A stretch of 64,000 nt of DNA from Gracilaria gracilis (Eukaryota > Rhodophyta > Florideophyceae > Gracilariales > Gracilariaceae), in assembly GCA_030374805.1 (NCBI GenBank), contig JARGSG010000026.1, positions 186,001 to 250,000 on the forward strand. Reading direction: 5' to 3'. Under the pieces are notes generated by a model. That model saw only the letters and a list, made by a program, of their open reading frames with translations. It did no database searches and had not been told where the DNA came from. Positions 30,202 to 39,663 of this stretch are shown here, piece by piece. The position numbers and the translations under genes are program-made. Position 1 is the first letter of the stretch. The number at the start of each line of letters is the position of its first letter.

Positions 30202-32349
30202 ATGGTCTCAATGAAGCTTGCATTTGCTTCGCAGTGCGTGAAACTGCGCTTGGGGTATAGAAATGCGTCATCTTTTCTTGGTGCCTATCAATCTCGACTC
30301 AACTTGAATCGAAGGCCGGTCTCGTTTTCATCCCGTCGCCCTACAAACCCCTCGACCCGTCATTCAAACTCTCCATCTTTAACGGCCAGCGCCCCCAATG
30401 CGAAGACTACGAGAGTTGTTGAAGAAACCAAGGATGATTCAGCAACTATTGCAGCACAGTTTCCGATCCCCTTTCCTCGTGCAACGGAGCTCAGGTCACA
30501 CACTTGTGGGCAGTTACGTGTCACAGACGTTGGCAGCACCGTACGCTTACATGGCTGGGCTCATGCTGTCCGGGACAAGGGCGGTGTCCTATTCGTTCTT
30601 CTCCGTGATCGATATGGCATTGTGCAGGTTACATTTGGGGACGCAACACGGCCTGAAGTGGTTGAACTCGCGAAGGATATTCGAATTGAGTATGTTGTTG
30701 ACGTTACTGGAGTTGTTGCAAGAAGGGATGAGGCTGTTATCAACCGCAGTATGCAAACGGGGGAAATAGAAGTCCTTGCTAACAACGTGGCCATTGTTTC
30801 CAAAACAAAGCCCATGCCATTTATGATCGCTGACGCTGGAAAGGAACCAAAGAAAGTGAAGGGGAAAATGAAGCAAAGATCATCAAGTAACGAAGCTGAG
30901 CCAAGTGCGGGAGAGGACACACGACTCAAATACCGTTACCTAGACCTCAGACGCCCTGCCTTGCAGAACAAGCTCCTTGTGAGACACAAGGCGGCAATGG
31001 CTGTTCGAAACTTTCTTGATACAAGCGGCTTTATCGAAATAGAAACCCCAATATTAACAAAGGCTACTCCAGAAGGAGCACGAGATTATCTTGTTCCATC
31101 ACGAGTCCGCCCTGGTAGCTGGTATGCCCTCCCCCAGTCCCCCCAAATATACAAACAACTTCTCATGGTATCTGGATTCGATCGCTACTTTCAGATTACC
31201 CGTTGCTTCCGAGATGAGGACTTGAGACAGGACCGACAGCCAGAGTTTACGCAAATCGATCTGGAGATGTCCTTCGTCGAGAGAGAATCAGTTCTGCATG
31301 TGGCAGAAGGAATAGTTCGTTCCATGTTCGGCAGTGTTTTGAATAGAGGAATTGGGGAAATTCCTCGTATAACCTACAAGGAGGCTTTGGCTAGGTTTGG
31401 TCTCGATGCCCCTGATCTTCGATTTGGAATGGAACTCCAAGACATCACACATTCCGATACGATTCAGGCAAGCACATTTACACCAATAACTTCAGCCCTG
31501 GATTCGGGAGGAATCATCAAAGGTCTGGTGTATAGAGATGCTGCTAAAACAACCTCACGAAAGATGTTGGATCAATACACCAGTTTTGTAAAGGATTACG
31601 GGCTTTCGGGTTTACTCTACGCAAAAGTCGGTGAAGATGGTCACATAACAGGACCTCTGACTAAGGTTTCAGAAGAAGTGGATGATACTAGAAAACTTGT
31701 CTATGAAACTTTCAATGCAAATGCAGGGGATTTGGTGTTGGTCGCTGCTGGACCTTCACTCTCTGTCAATACTGGGCTTGGCAAACTGCGCGTTAAGCTT
31801 GGGCATGAGAGTGGCCTTGTCAAGTCTGGTCCGGAATATGCCTTTTGCTGGGTTGTAGACTTTCCTCTGTTTGATTATGACAAAGAATCTGCCCGATACG
31901 TTTCCGTGCACCACCCGTTCACATCCCCAATCAAGGAACACATTCATTTACTCGATGACGAATCTAGGCTTGGTGAGGTAATGTCAAATGCTTATGATCT
32001 GGTATGTAATGGAAGTGAAATTGGTGGAGGCTCCATTCGTATCCATGACACCAATGTACAACAGAAAGTGTTTTCGGCACTCGGGATAAACGAGGAGGAC
32101 CAACAAAACAAATTCGGTTTCCTTCTCGATGCTCTTTCATACGGAGCCCCTCCTCATGGAGGTTTAGCTTTTGGGTTAGACCGATGCATAATGATACTTT
32201 CCGGGGCGGAAAGCATCCGTGAAGTTGTTGCCTTTCCAAAAACAACAAGCGCCTCCGATTTAATGGCAGGTGCTCCCGCTCCAGTACCGCAGGATTTATT
32301 GGAAGAACTTCAAGTTTTGTCCACAGCGAAAAAGATCACTGACGAATGA
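30202..32349 (+). CDS. DARS2: Aspartyl-tRNA synthetase, organellar (bacterial type)
   Basis: From the ATG at 30202 the product has 715 residues. The first ~75 are rich in Ser, Arg, Asn and Thr and look like an organelle transit peptide. The OB-fold anticodon-binding domain follows ([31 protein letters not shown]). Class II catalytic motifs follow: [11 protein letters not shown] with motif 1, motif 2 at [31 protein letters not shown], and motif 3 at [28 protein letters not shown]. The insertion between motifs 2 and 3 (about residues 400-540) has the GAD-like region found only in bacterial-type AspRS. A charged linker [17 protein letters not shown] interrupts the OB/catalytic junction and looks lineage-specific. 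It charges tRNA-Asp in mitochondria, plastid or both. Confidence 0.94.
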   Translation: [715 protein letters not shown]

Positions 32350-32952
32350 AATGTATAAAATGGAATCGTTCATGTCAATTGAGTCTCGGAAAACGCAGCA
32401 AACAAAGAAGTTCGACGCCAATGCAGCTTTCGTAATTAGAAAACACCAACACTCCGAGTGTCACTAACTTGCCATAACCAAAGAATTCTCTCTTCATTAC
32501 AACGGCGTCGAACCATGATTTTATTCAGTATTACATGATTAGTAGGTGAGATGATGATGATACTGTAACTGCACATGGAAATCGGGGATGGTTGAGTGCC
32601 AAGAGCAGTGGCTGACATTCACACTTAGACAGAAGTGTGACGGAATATCTGACATGAACACAACGAAACGCTAAATGATGCATTCAGTCTCTTCTTAGTG
32701 TAGCTCTGGACGCTGTTCAATGGCCGTTACTTCCCGCTGGCACGGCGCTCGTATATGAAGATGAAGGGATTCGATTTTGTCGTACAAGAAACGGGAGTAT
32801 TTGGGATAGTTGTTGCAAAGTAGAGGAGGCTGACAAATTCTTCTCGATGCCTCTGCTTCTTGTCTGGAAGTCTTCTAGAGTGTAGGAACTCCTTAAATCT
32901 TACGTCTTTTGTGAACATAGTACTTGTGGGACAACTTCAACAAGAAACCAGA
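32350..32952. other. Intergenic region between tandem genes
   Basis: About 600 bp with no recognised gene. It should hold the AspRS 3' end and the promoter of the nucleotidyltransferase. Confidence 0.45.
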
Positions 32953-34029
32953 ATGGCAACTGGAATTAATGTGATCATTCCCATGGCTGGTCGCGGAACG
33001 CGCTTTTCTAAAGCTGGATATGAAACTCCAAAGCCTCTCGTGAACATTTTGGCTTGTCCAATGATCTTTTGGATCTTAAGAAATGTTGGGATTCGTAGAG
33101 AAGATACCATCTACATTGCCGTGCGTCAAGAACTACAAAAGAAGTATCGAATTGGTGAAATTCTGACAAGAGAGTACCCAAAGTTTCGTTTCAGATTCGT
33201 TGTGTTGAGAGAGCAGACAGAAACTCGTGGCGCGGCCGAGACACTCGGATTTGTTCTGGCATGTATGGACTCTGAGGAGCTTTCACGGCCAACTATTTCT
33301 CTCGATTGTGACACTATATACTTCGAGGATGTCCTGGACTACTTCCGCATGACGTCACCCGCTTTCGGGATGTGTGCTTGTTTTGATGATTATGGTAGAA
33401 CCCCAATGTATTCATACATTCGAGTAGACCTGGATAGCAACAATGAGATTACAGCCATCGCAGAGAAGAGAAAAATCTCGAACCTTGCAAACACCGGTGC
33501 GTACGGGTTTCCGTCGGGACGTCTTTTGAAGTATTACGTCGGACGTCTTCTCAAGAAGCCAGTTCCCGCTGCCGGAGAATACTATATTTCGTCTGCTATT
33601 CACGACATGATACGAGACGGGATAAAGTTTGTTCCACGACTGGTGTGTATATTCCAGTGTGTTGGAACACCATCCCAATTGTTGGAGTTCTTGGAAACAG
33701 CAAAAAATAGTATCGCCGTTCTTAGTATGCTATCCATTCCAAAGAAATTGCTTATCTTCAATATCGAGACGTTGCCCCCTGTTACCAAGGAAAGCAATTT
33801 CACAACGTCACAGCTAAAGGATTTCATCTCCCAGGAAGCATGGGATATCATGTGTGGCCTGCAGAGTATGGGGTTCACTATTGGACTCAGTATGGAAAAT
33901 GGCAATTGTCCATCTATGACCAGCGACAATGGTATGCGTTTTGTGGGTCGAAGCCAGAGAACTCTTGCGCAGAAGGAAGGTAGGTTCTTCTTTCTGGATG
34001 ACAAATTGTCTAAATCTGTAGGATACTAA
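32953..34029 (+). CDS. Sugar nucleotidyltransferase-like protein with degenerate HAD-like C-terminal region
   Basis: From the ATG at 32953 there are 358 residues. The N-terminal ~240 are a nucleotidyltransferase (NTP_transferase) domain. It starts with VIIPMAGRGTRFSKAGYETPKPLV, the G-x-G-T-R-F nucleotide loop and the PKPL motif, and has LDCDTIYFEDVLDY as the metal-binding strand. EKRKISNLANTGAYGF and a product-site AGEYYISSAI are also typical. Residues ~258-358 resemble the HAD-type phosphatase partner found in bacterial capsule-sugar proteins: a first strand KKLLIFNIETLPP, a helix followed by MGFTIGLSM, and a final strand FFFLDDKLSK. The normal D-x-D nucleophile reads N-x-E, so phosphatase activity is unlikely. 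Its likely role is making or sensing an activated sugar in the cytosol. Confidence 0.75.
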   Translation: MATGINVIIPMAGRGTRFSKAGYETPKPLVNILACPMIFWILRNVGIRREDTIYIAVRQELQKKYRIGEILTREYPKFRFRFVVLREQTETRGAAETLGFVLACMDSEELSRPTISLDCDTIYFEDVLDYFRMTSPAFGMCACFDDYGRTPMYSYIRVDLDSNNEITAIAEKRKISNLANTGAYGFPSGRLLKYYVGRLLKKPVPAAGEYYISSAIHDMIRDGIKFVPRLVCIFQCVGTPSQLLEFLETAKNSIAVLSMLSIPKKLLIFNIETLPPVTKESNFTTSQLKDFISQEAWDIMCGLQSMGFTIGLSMENGNCPSMTSDNGMRFVGRSQRTLAQKEGRFFFLDDKLSKSVGY

Positions 34030-34575
34030 GGGTCTTGTCCAGCTCAATCCAGAGCACAAAATGGTTTGGTAGGGATAAGACTCTTCCCACGGTAAAGCTC
34101 TGGAGAGTATCCTTTGGTGAATTAATAAACTATGTATCTCTCGAAACACTTGATCTCCCTAAATATATCTAGTAGTACTAGACTAGTACTGAGTTAAATC
34201 CCCTTCTCCTTTTTCTTCTTCTTCTTTAGTGTGGTCCGCTACTCCTTATTTTGCAGTAGCGGGAGAACTACATAACCTACACATAGCCCTCTACGCTAAA
34301 GAAGCCCGAAAACTTGGACGGCCGCTGCTTTATCGTTTCTAACACCTTTTTGTCATTTCTTTCCAGAGCAGCAAGCGACTTGTTTCTGCGCGACACGTTG
34401 ATTAAAGGACACTGGAACGCGAGTTCCCCTACAGTATAAAAGGCGTGTGATACTGCATCGATATCAGGCACAAGAGAGCCGGATTTGCTCACTACCGAGG
34501 ATATGAAGGACGCTCCTCACACTCTCATGGGGCACGCTTATCTAGGGCTCTTCGAGCGAAATGAAGCAAATGCCT
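34030..34575. other. Convergent intergenic region
   Basis: About 550 bp between the 3' ends of the nucleotidyltransferase and GNAT genes. A CTT-rich run near 34208-34228 belongs to the sequence compared with the retroposon-like insert at 2022-2088. Confidence 0.4.
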
Positions 34576-35292
34576 TTATGAGCCCTCCGAATTCCTGCAT
34601 GTCAATCTACCAAGATAAAACAGGGCACAGCCAAAGCAAATGAGCGGTACATGGCGCACAACTTCGTTGAGTAACTTCGAAACAAGAGTTTCTTCGCGCT
34701 CTCGAAGGTCGTAATAGAACTGAATTGCGTCTGAATAACCAGTTTTCAATCTCCCAACCCCCGGAAGTGTCGCAAGTGGTTTAAACCCAAGCTTCTTCCA
34801 CAGTCGAATGCTGGCTTGGTTTTCAGTGAAAACGAGGTTGAAGAGCACGGCTCTAAAGCTCATGGCGCGGGCGACTTCTATGAATGTTTTGCCCATGCAC
34901 ATCCCAATGCCCCTCCTTCGATGTGACGGATGGGTGATAAAACCCCCGTTGCAGTAATGAGAGCATCTCCCTGGAAAATTCGGTTTGCAGTAAAAGGCTC
35001 CCGCAACAGCACCCTCTTCAGTTCTGGCGACCAAAGCCGTGTGCGAAAAAAAGTAGGATCGAAAGTGTATATCCGAAAGCGGTTCTTCAAAAGGCCATGA
35101 AATCCCACCGGATATTGCATCGCAAAGGAGTTCTTGAACTGCCATTACATCATCTTCGTCGCTGATGAAGTCAATGACGATAGTTGATCCATCACTTAAG
35201 GTCCATTTCTGTGGAATGAATGGTAGTAAGTGTTCGTATCTACGGCCAGTCGGTGACGCATGTGTCGATATTGGTCCATACACAGACGTCAT
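34576..35292 (-). CDS. GNAT-family N-acetyltransferase with C-terminal hydrophobic segment
   Basis: The product is 238 residues from one exon. Residues ~38-195 form a GNAT fold. Motif A is GGFITHPSHRRRGIGMCMGKTFIEVAR, with the acetyl-CoA pyrophosphate loop R-R-R-G-I-G-x-x-x-G at 125-134. The later strand and helix LFNLVFTENQASIRLWKKLGFKPLATLPG carry the conserved N-x-x-x-x-x-L-x-x-x-L-G-F motif. The closest remembered style is the fungal family around L-azetidine-2-carboxylate acetyltransferase Mpr1 and similar small-molecule acetyltransferases; the substrate cannot be called. Residues 215-229 (HVPLICFGCALFYLG) are hydrophobic and might anchor the C-terminus in a membrane. Confidence 0.82.
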   Translation of the reverse strand: MTSVYGPISTHASPTGRRYEHLLPFIPQKWTLSDGSTIVIDFISDEDDVMAVQELLCDAISGGISWPFEEPLSDIHFRSYFFSHTALVARTEEGAVAGAFYCKPNFPGRCSHYCNGGFITHPSHRRRGIGMCMGKTFIEVARAMSFRAVLFNLVFTENQASIRLWKKLGFKPLATLPGVGRLKTGYSDAIQFYYDLREREETLVSKLLNEVVRHVPLICFGCALFYLGRLTCRNSEGS

Positions 35293-36299
35293 TTCTGGTC
35301 TTTCTCGTCGTAACGAAACTTTGAGATGAGCCTTGCAGGGAACGAAAGACGAAGTGTTTTCTCTAAGGTGAAGGATGGCTGAACAGAGTTAATATCGAGG
35401 TTGGATATGGCATGAGAGGACGGAGCACTATGTCTTTCTTTGCTTTTGGAGTAGGGGTTTTCCTTTCAGAGAGGAATGGCTTGAAGGCTTGAGATGGCTC
35501 TCGTATAGATAGCTTGAGCTTGAAGTTCGAGGTTGCTCACCAAAAATTTTCTGAGAGCAATATCAACCTGCAAACACCAAAATGACGCCTTTCATCATCA
35601 TGATCTCCATCTTTTCCAACAGCCATTCCTCCTGCTCTCAGTGTAACTTGTCCGTTATACACATTCGTACCGAACATCAAGATAGATTTCAAGAGTAGGA
35701 TAAGCAGTTCAGTTATTCGTATAGTTGTCTACAGTCGGCATCCCGTGGACCATTCAGAATAACTGCCCCAGCAACTTTGCATATCATTTACTTTGACTTT
35801 GGCCCCTCTCAAAGTGATCGTGGTCTACTAAGATCGTCATCATATTCATCGTATTAGAAACCCTTCTGTTGACACAAATAGTATAGCAAGTTACTGCATA
35901 TAGAAATGAGGCTATGCGCACGCAAGCTAACTGCAATGGTTCGCCAAGTAACCCTTATTGCTAGTGTTTGATACTCGTTGACAATATGGAGCTACCTTCG
36001 TAATAGTTTCTTGGCCTCGATCACGTGAAATCAAAGACAACGTATTCACCTGATATACGCTGTAGACACTATGCCGTCGGATTCCTTTTTGGTCAATAGT
36101 TCTCTTTTTTTACTATTCAAGAGAGCTGCGCAAGAATTCGTTGCGTTCGTTGATGAAGCGATTCCACTGTAATATTATTAGTAGTCTTTAACTGCGCTAA
36201 GCTAACACAGAGTCGCGCTTCAGTGTCTCTCAAACGTATCGCTTCGTTCTTCCGTCAGTGACTACACACCTCGTGCCAACGATTTCCCGGATCGCCACC
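35293..36299. other. Divergent intergenic region
   Basis: About 1 kb between the divergent GNAT and PRMT7 genes with no recognised gene. Promoters of both are expected. Confidence 0.45.
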
Positions 36300-38552
36300 A
36301 TGGGAGATAAATTTGACGGAGCCTTGGCTGCTGGACGACAGCCAAGAACGATGAATATGATGCTCCCGGATGCCATGTACGGCATTTCTCTACACGAATC
36401 TCTTCTAACATCAGACGAGGAAGGGAACATTATGCTTCTGAGAGCGATGCAAAACCCTGTAGCTGGGGGACTCATGGTCGTTAGCCAGCCCCCTGCGAGG
36501 AATACTGATATCATGTATGAGGCAATTGCAAAGTCTCAAATGCTGTCAATGTTGCGAGACTCATCACGGTGTCAGAAGTATACCGCCGCTATCATGAACG
36601 CCCTGCGGCATCAGCCCAAAGCCAGAGTTCTTGACATTGGTACAGGCACCGGCTTGCTCGCGAAAATTGCAGCCAAGAATGGAGCAGTCCATGTAGACGC
36701 AATCGAGATGTTTGGGACCTTGGCTCAACTAGCTCGAGAAACCATAGAGGAGAACGACCTCTCTTCAAAAATAACTGTATACGAATCTTGTTCGATTGAT
36801 ATGAGCGCGAGGAGTGATTCAGTGTCTCCCAGCAATACCTCTCACGAGCAAACTGGTTCAACCGCACCGTTAGCTAACGAAGAAAGTCTTATGATTCCTA
36901 CAAGAGCGGACATATTAGTCACCGAAGTATTTGATAGCGCTCTATTGGGGGAGGGATGTCTTCAGAGCATCAAGCATGCGCACGAGCATTTGTTGAAACC
37001 AAAGGCTACCGTAATTCCTGCAAAGGCAAAAGTGTTCGGCGTGGTACTCAACAGCGACTTTCTCTCACGTTTCTTCACGCTTCCGTCAGGTTTTCCAATC
37101 CATCGATCCTCGAATGGGACAAGTTGTATTGGCTACGATGTTGGCATACCAATTCATGTAGATGCGCTTCATCAAGGCTTATACGAGATGATATCGGATC
37201 CGTTCGATGTATTCAGTTTTGATTTCACGGAAGATGGTATATCGTCTTGCATGAACAGACGGAACACTATTCACATTCAAAGAAAAAAGCCAGGAAGTGC
37301 GGATGTCGTTATGACGTGGTGGGAGCTAGACCTATGTGGCGACGGAACGATTACATATTCCACGAAACCTGGCGCCGAGAATTGGCAGGACCATTGGCTT
37401 CCCATGATATACCCACTTCTCAGACCGAAAGTCAAGGGCGGTGATGAAGAACTGATTCCCATAACCGTTGAACACAATGAATTGACGATGTTTTTCACTC
37501 ATGGTGACCAACCAGCGACTGACAGGCATTGTGTATGTGGGCTTCATATTGCTTCGAAAGGCCCATATCGTCTCTTTCATCTGGGAAACCTTGAAGGACT
37601 AAAGTCTCTTTCATCGCGGATACATGAGGCTATCCAGACGGTCAGCCAGAAAAAATCAAACATCAGCAATGCTGTTAAGTGTTTGGATGTGAGTGATAGC
37701 GGAGTATGTGCAGCATTGGCTGTAAGATTTGCGGCGAGCTCAGCCAGAGTTGAGGTTGTATCCATTGAAGAAGACGATGAAGTCTCCTCTTTTGTATTTG
37801 GTCAAATTGCTTTAAGAGTGAAACAGGGTGCAAATGACAGCACTTTCGAGTTTTCGCCGCTGTCCTCACTCATCGAAAGAGAGATGAAGTTGAGAAGCAA
37901 TAATGACTGGGAACCGTTCGATATGCTTTTATCAGAACCTTATACTCGAGCAATGAGTGTATATCCAGTAGCTACATTGGGAAATTTGATGGTACAAATC
38001 CGAGCTGCTACACAAGTTTTACAGAAAGAGTTTGTAACCATACCTTCGCAAGCCGGGATATATGTTCAGCTCCTACGCTTTCCACCTGACACGTTACAAA
38101 ACAACTTCGAGCCTGTCAAGGAGGTAGAAGGCTTCAAATATAGTCGGTTTGGCGCAATTTGTGAAGTGAAGGATTGGCAGGAACGTGAACGAACGGTATC
38201 CCTTCCCCTCTTTCAATATGCTTCTGAAACGGTAAGCGAAAAGATATGCGTGCATCGGATACAACTCGCTAGCCCGCAGTACTTCTATGATGACTCTACT
38301 ACAGAGGTCAAATTAGTTACTGGCACGAGTGCAGAAATGGTTTCGATATGGGTTGAATACGACGGAGAGAAGTGTAACGCAACTCAGAGATATGAGACAG
38401 TATGGTTGACTGGCCGGGAGAGAAGTGATGTGGTGAAGTGCGGTGGACTCATGGTTCGAACCCAATTCGATAGGGACTCTGGCGTGTGGAACATTGGGTT
38501 TAAGCCGTTAGTTAGGGTGAGAAGTACTGACAGGAGGGTCGTTAATGATTAG
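36300..38552 (+). CDS. PRMT7: Protein arginine N-methyltransferase 7
   Basis: The ATG at 36300 sits in a consensus GCCACCATGG context and gives 750 residues. PRMT7 is a tandem duplication of the methyltransferase fold, and both halves are visible. The first has the NPVAGGL and YEAIAKSQMLSMLRDSSRCQKY start, SAM motif I VLDIGTGTGLLAKIAA (110-125), the acidic IE end of strand 2, and the double-E loop LVTEVFDSALLGEG. The second, from about residue 430, is more diverged with LLSEPYTRAMSVYP at its equivalent. PRMT7 makes monomethylarginine on histones and splicing or translation factors. The last 45 coding bases overlap the 3' coding end of the J-protein gene on the other strand. Confidence 0.93.
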   Translation: MGDKFDGALAAGRQPRTMNMMLPDAMYGISLHESLLTSDEEGNIMLLRAMQNPVAGGLMVVSQPPARNTDIMYEAIAKSQMLSMLRDSSRCQKYTAAIMNALRHQPKARVLDIGTGTGLLAKIAAKNGAVHVDAIEMFGTLAQLARETIEENDLSSKITVYESCSIDMSARSDSVSPSNTSHEQTGSTAPLANEESLMIPTRADILVTEVFDSALLGEGCLQSIKHAHEHLLKPKATVIPAKAKVFGVVLNSDFLSRFFTLPSGFPIHRSSNGTSCIGYDVGIPIHVDALHQGLYEMISDPFDVFSFDFTEDGISSCMNRRNTIHIQRKKPGSADVVMTWWELDLCGDGTITYSTKPGAENWQDHWLPMIYPLLRPKVKGGDEELIPITVEHNELTMFFTHGDQPATDRHCVCGLHIASKGPYRLFHLGNLEGLKSLSSRIHEAIQTVSQKKSNISNAVKCLDVSDSGVCAALAVRFAASSARVEVVSIEEDDEVSSFVFGQIALRVKQGANDSTFEFSPLSSLIEREMKLRSNNDWEPFDMLLSEPYTRAMSVYPVATLGNLMVQIRAATQVLQKEFVTIPSQAGIYVQLLRFPPDTLQNNFEPVKEVEGFKYSRFGAICEVKDWQERERTVSLPLFQYASETVSEKICVHRIQLASPQYFYDDSTTEVKLVTGTSAEMVSIWVEYDGEKCNATQRYETVWLTGRERSDVVKCGGLMVRTQFDRDSGVWNIGFKPLVRVRSTDRRVVND

Positions 38553-38909
38553 ACGCGAATTACCGCCAGCTCTCAATCCATCTCTCTCACTACCAGTGTA
38601 CATCATTCTTATACCAACGCCCATACCGACAGCAGTAGGCAAGACGATAGTACCTAAAATGCCCCACATTGCAGACGCATCGCCGCGTTTAGAGTGGTTG
38701 AAAGAGCGCAAAGAAGCTGGCTCATACGCGACAGCACCCACTGCTTGTCGACACAGAACCTGATACGATTCATGAATTGCAGCAAACTCTTGCGCGTTTC
38801 CGCCGCGGTCCGGGTGGTGTTTAAGAGCTGCCACGCGGTAGGCTGCCGCGAGCTGCGCTCTCGTCACTGGCGCACTGACGCCAAGACGAATGTAGTGATG
38901 GGACACCAT
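38508..38909 (-). CDS. Small J-domain protein with C-terminal membrane segment
   Basis: The 133-residue product starts with a compact J-domain (MVSHHYIRLGVSAPVTRAQL ... EFAAIHESYQVL). The invariant HPD tripeptide at 32-34 is in HHPDRGGN. Residues 81-103 (MWGILGTIVLPTAVGMGVGI) form one probable transmembrane helix. There is no G/F or zinc-finger region, so it is a class C (type III) J-protein that would stimulate an Hsp70 at a membrane surface; which membrane is not clear. It converges on PRMT7 and the two coding regions overlap by 45 bp. Confidence 0.82.
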   Translation of the reverse strand: MVSHHYIRLGVSAPVTRAQLAAAYRVAALKHHPDRGGNAQEFAAIHESYQVLCRQAVGAVAYEPASLRSFNHSKRGDASAMWGILGTIVLPTAVGMGVGIRMMYTGSERDGLRAGGNSRLIINDPPVSTSHPN

Positions 38910-39663
38910 TGAAGAAGAGCGGCAAAGGAGAAAGCGATTAGTAAAACTATTCCGGTTCGCGAACGAGGATGGACGCGTTCCGTTCGATTACCATATCCCT
39001 CCGCACTTTATAAAGCCTCGTGTACCACCGCAGAGGTAAAGTTACAGCGTCGGTGAGAAGGGCGCTGCGATGCAACGGGAGGATAGCTGCTTCACCACGA
39101 GGGAGTACACAATCATGCGAGCGTTGGCAAGTCCGACAGGCGCCGAGAGCGAAGTGAAGCGTTGCAGCGCAAGATATCGCGCTGCGAGACCAAGGCGTTT
39201 TGTGGCACAACAGCAGTGCGGCCACGGCACGTGAATGGCCAGTCAAACGAACTGTGGCCTTTCGTCTGCGTGTGCTCTGCCCCTCGAATCAATTGCTGTA
39301 AGCAGCGCGTGACGTGGAACCGTCGCGCCGCATTGCATCGCCAGATTGCGCTCCGTGGCAGCTCACGGCGGTGCAGCATCGTGGATCTTGGAGAGCTTTG
39401 TGCAACGGTGAGGTCGTCCTTGCCCTCTTCCGACCATGATGAGCATGATCGAGTCAATGCGCATCAGAAGAATACCATTCTGATCAGTGTTCATACGTCG
39501 CCGCACAAGTTTCTTTCGGATCTGGCCTTATGGATGAGACGTGCCCTGCATTTCACGAGTCTCGCAGCGTTGTGCTTTATTAGTCATTTGCACACAGGAG
39601 CCGTGATTAGCTCGGAGCTTGAAGCCTATCGTTCCTCGATCCTGTTTGAAAGGCCTGCTCAAC
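38910..39663. other. Divergent intergenic region
   Basis: About 750 bp between the divergent J-protein and QueA genes. Frames stay open in part, but the products have no family resemblance. Confidence 0.45.

Noticed and set aside
30202-32349. Bacterial contamination suggested by bacterial-type AspRS
   Set aside because: It has a transit-like N-terminus, sits between eukaryotic genes, and organellar AspRS is normally of this type.
38910-39663. Gene on the plus strand upstream of QueA (a frame covering 39162-39848)
   Set aside because: It overlaps the QueA start in another frame, and the product has no recognisable features.
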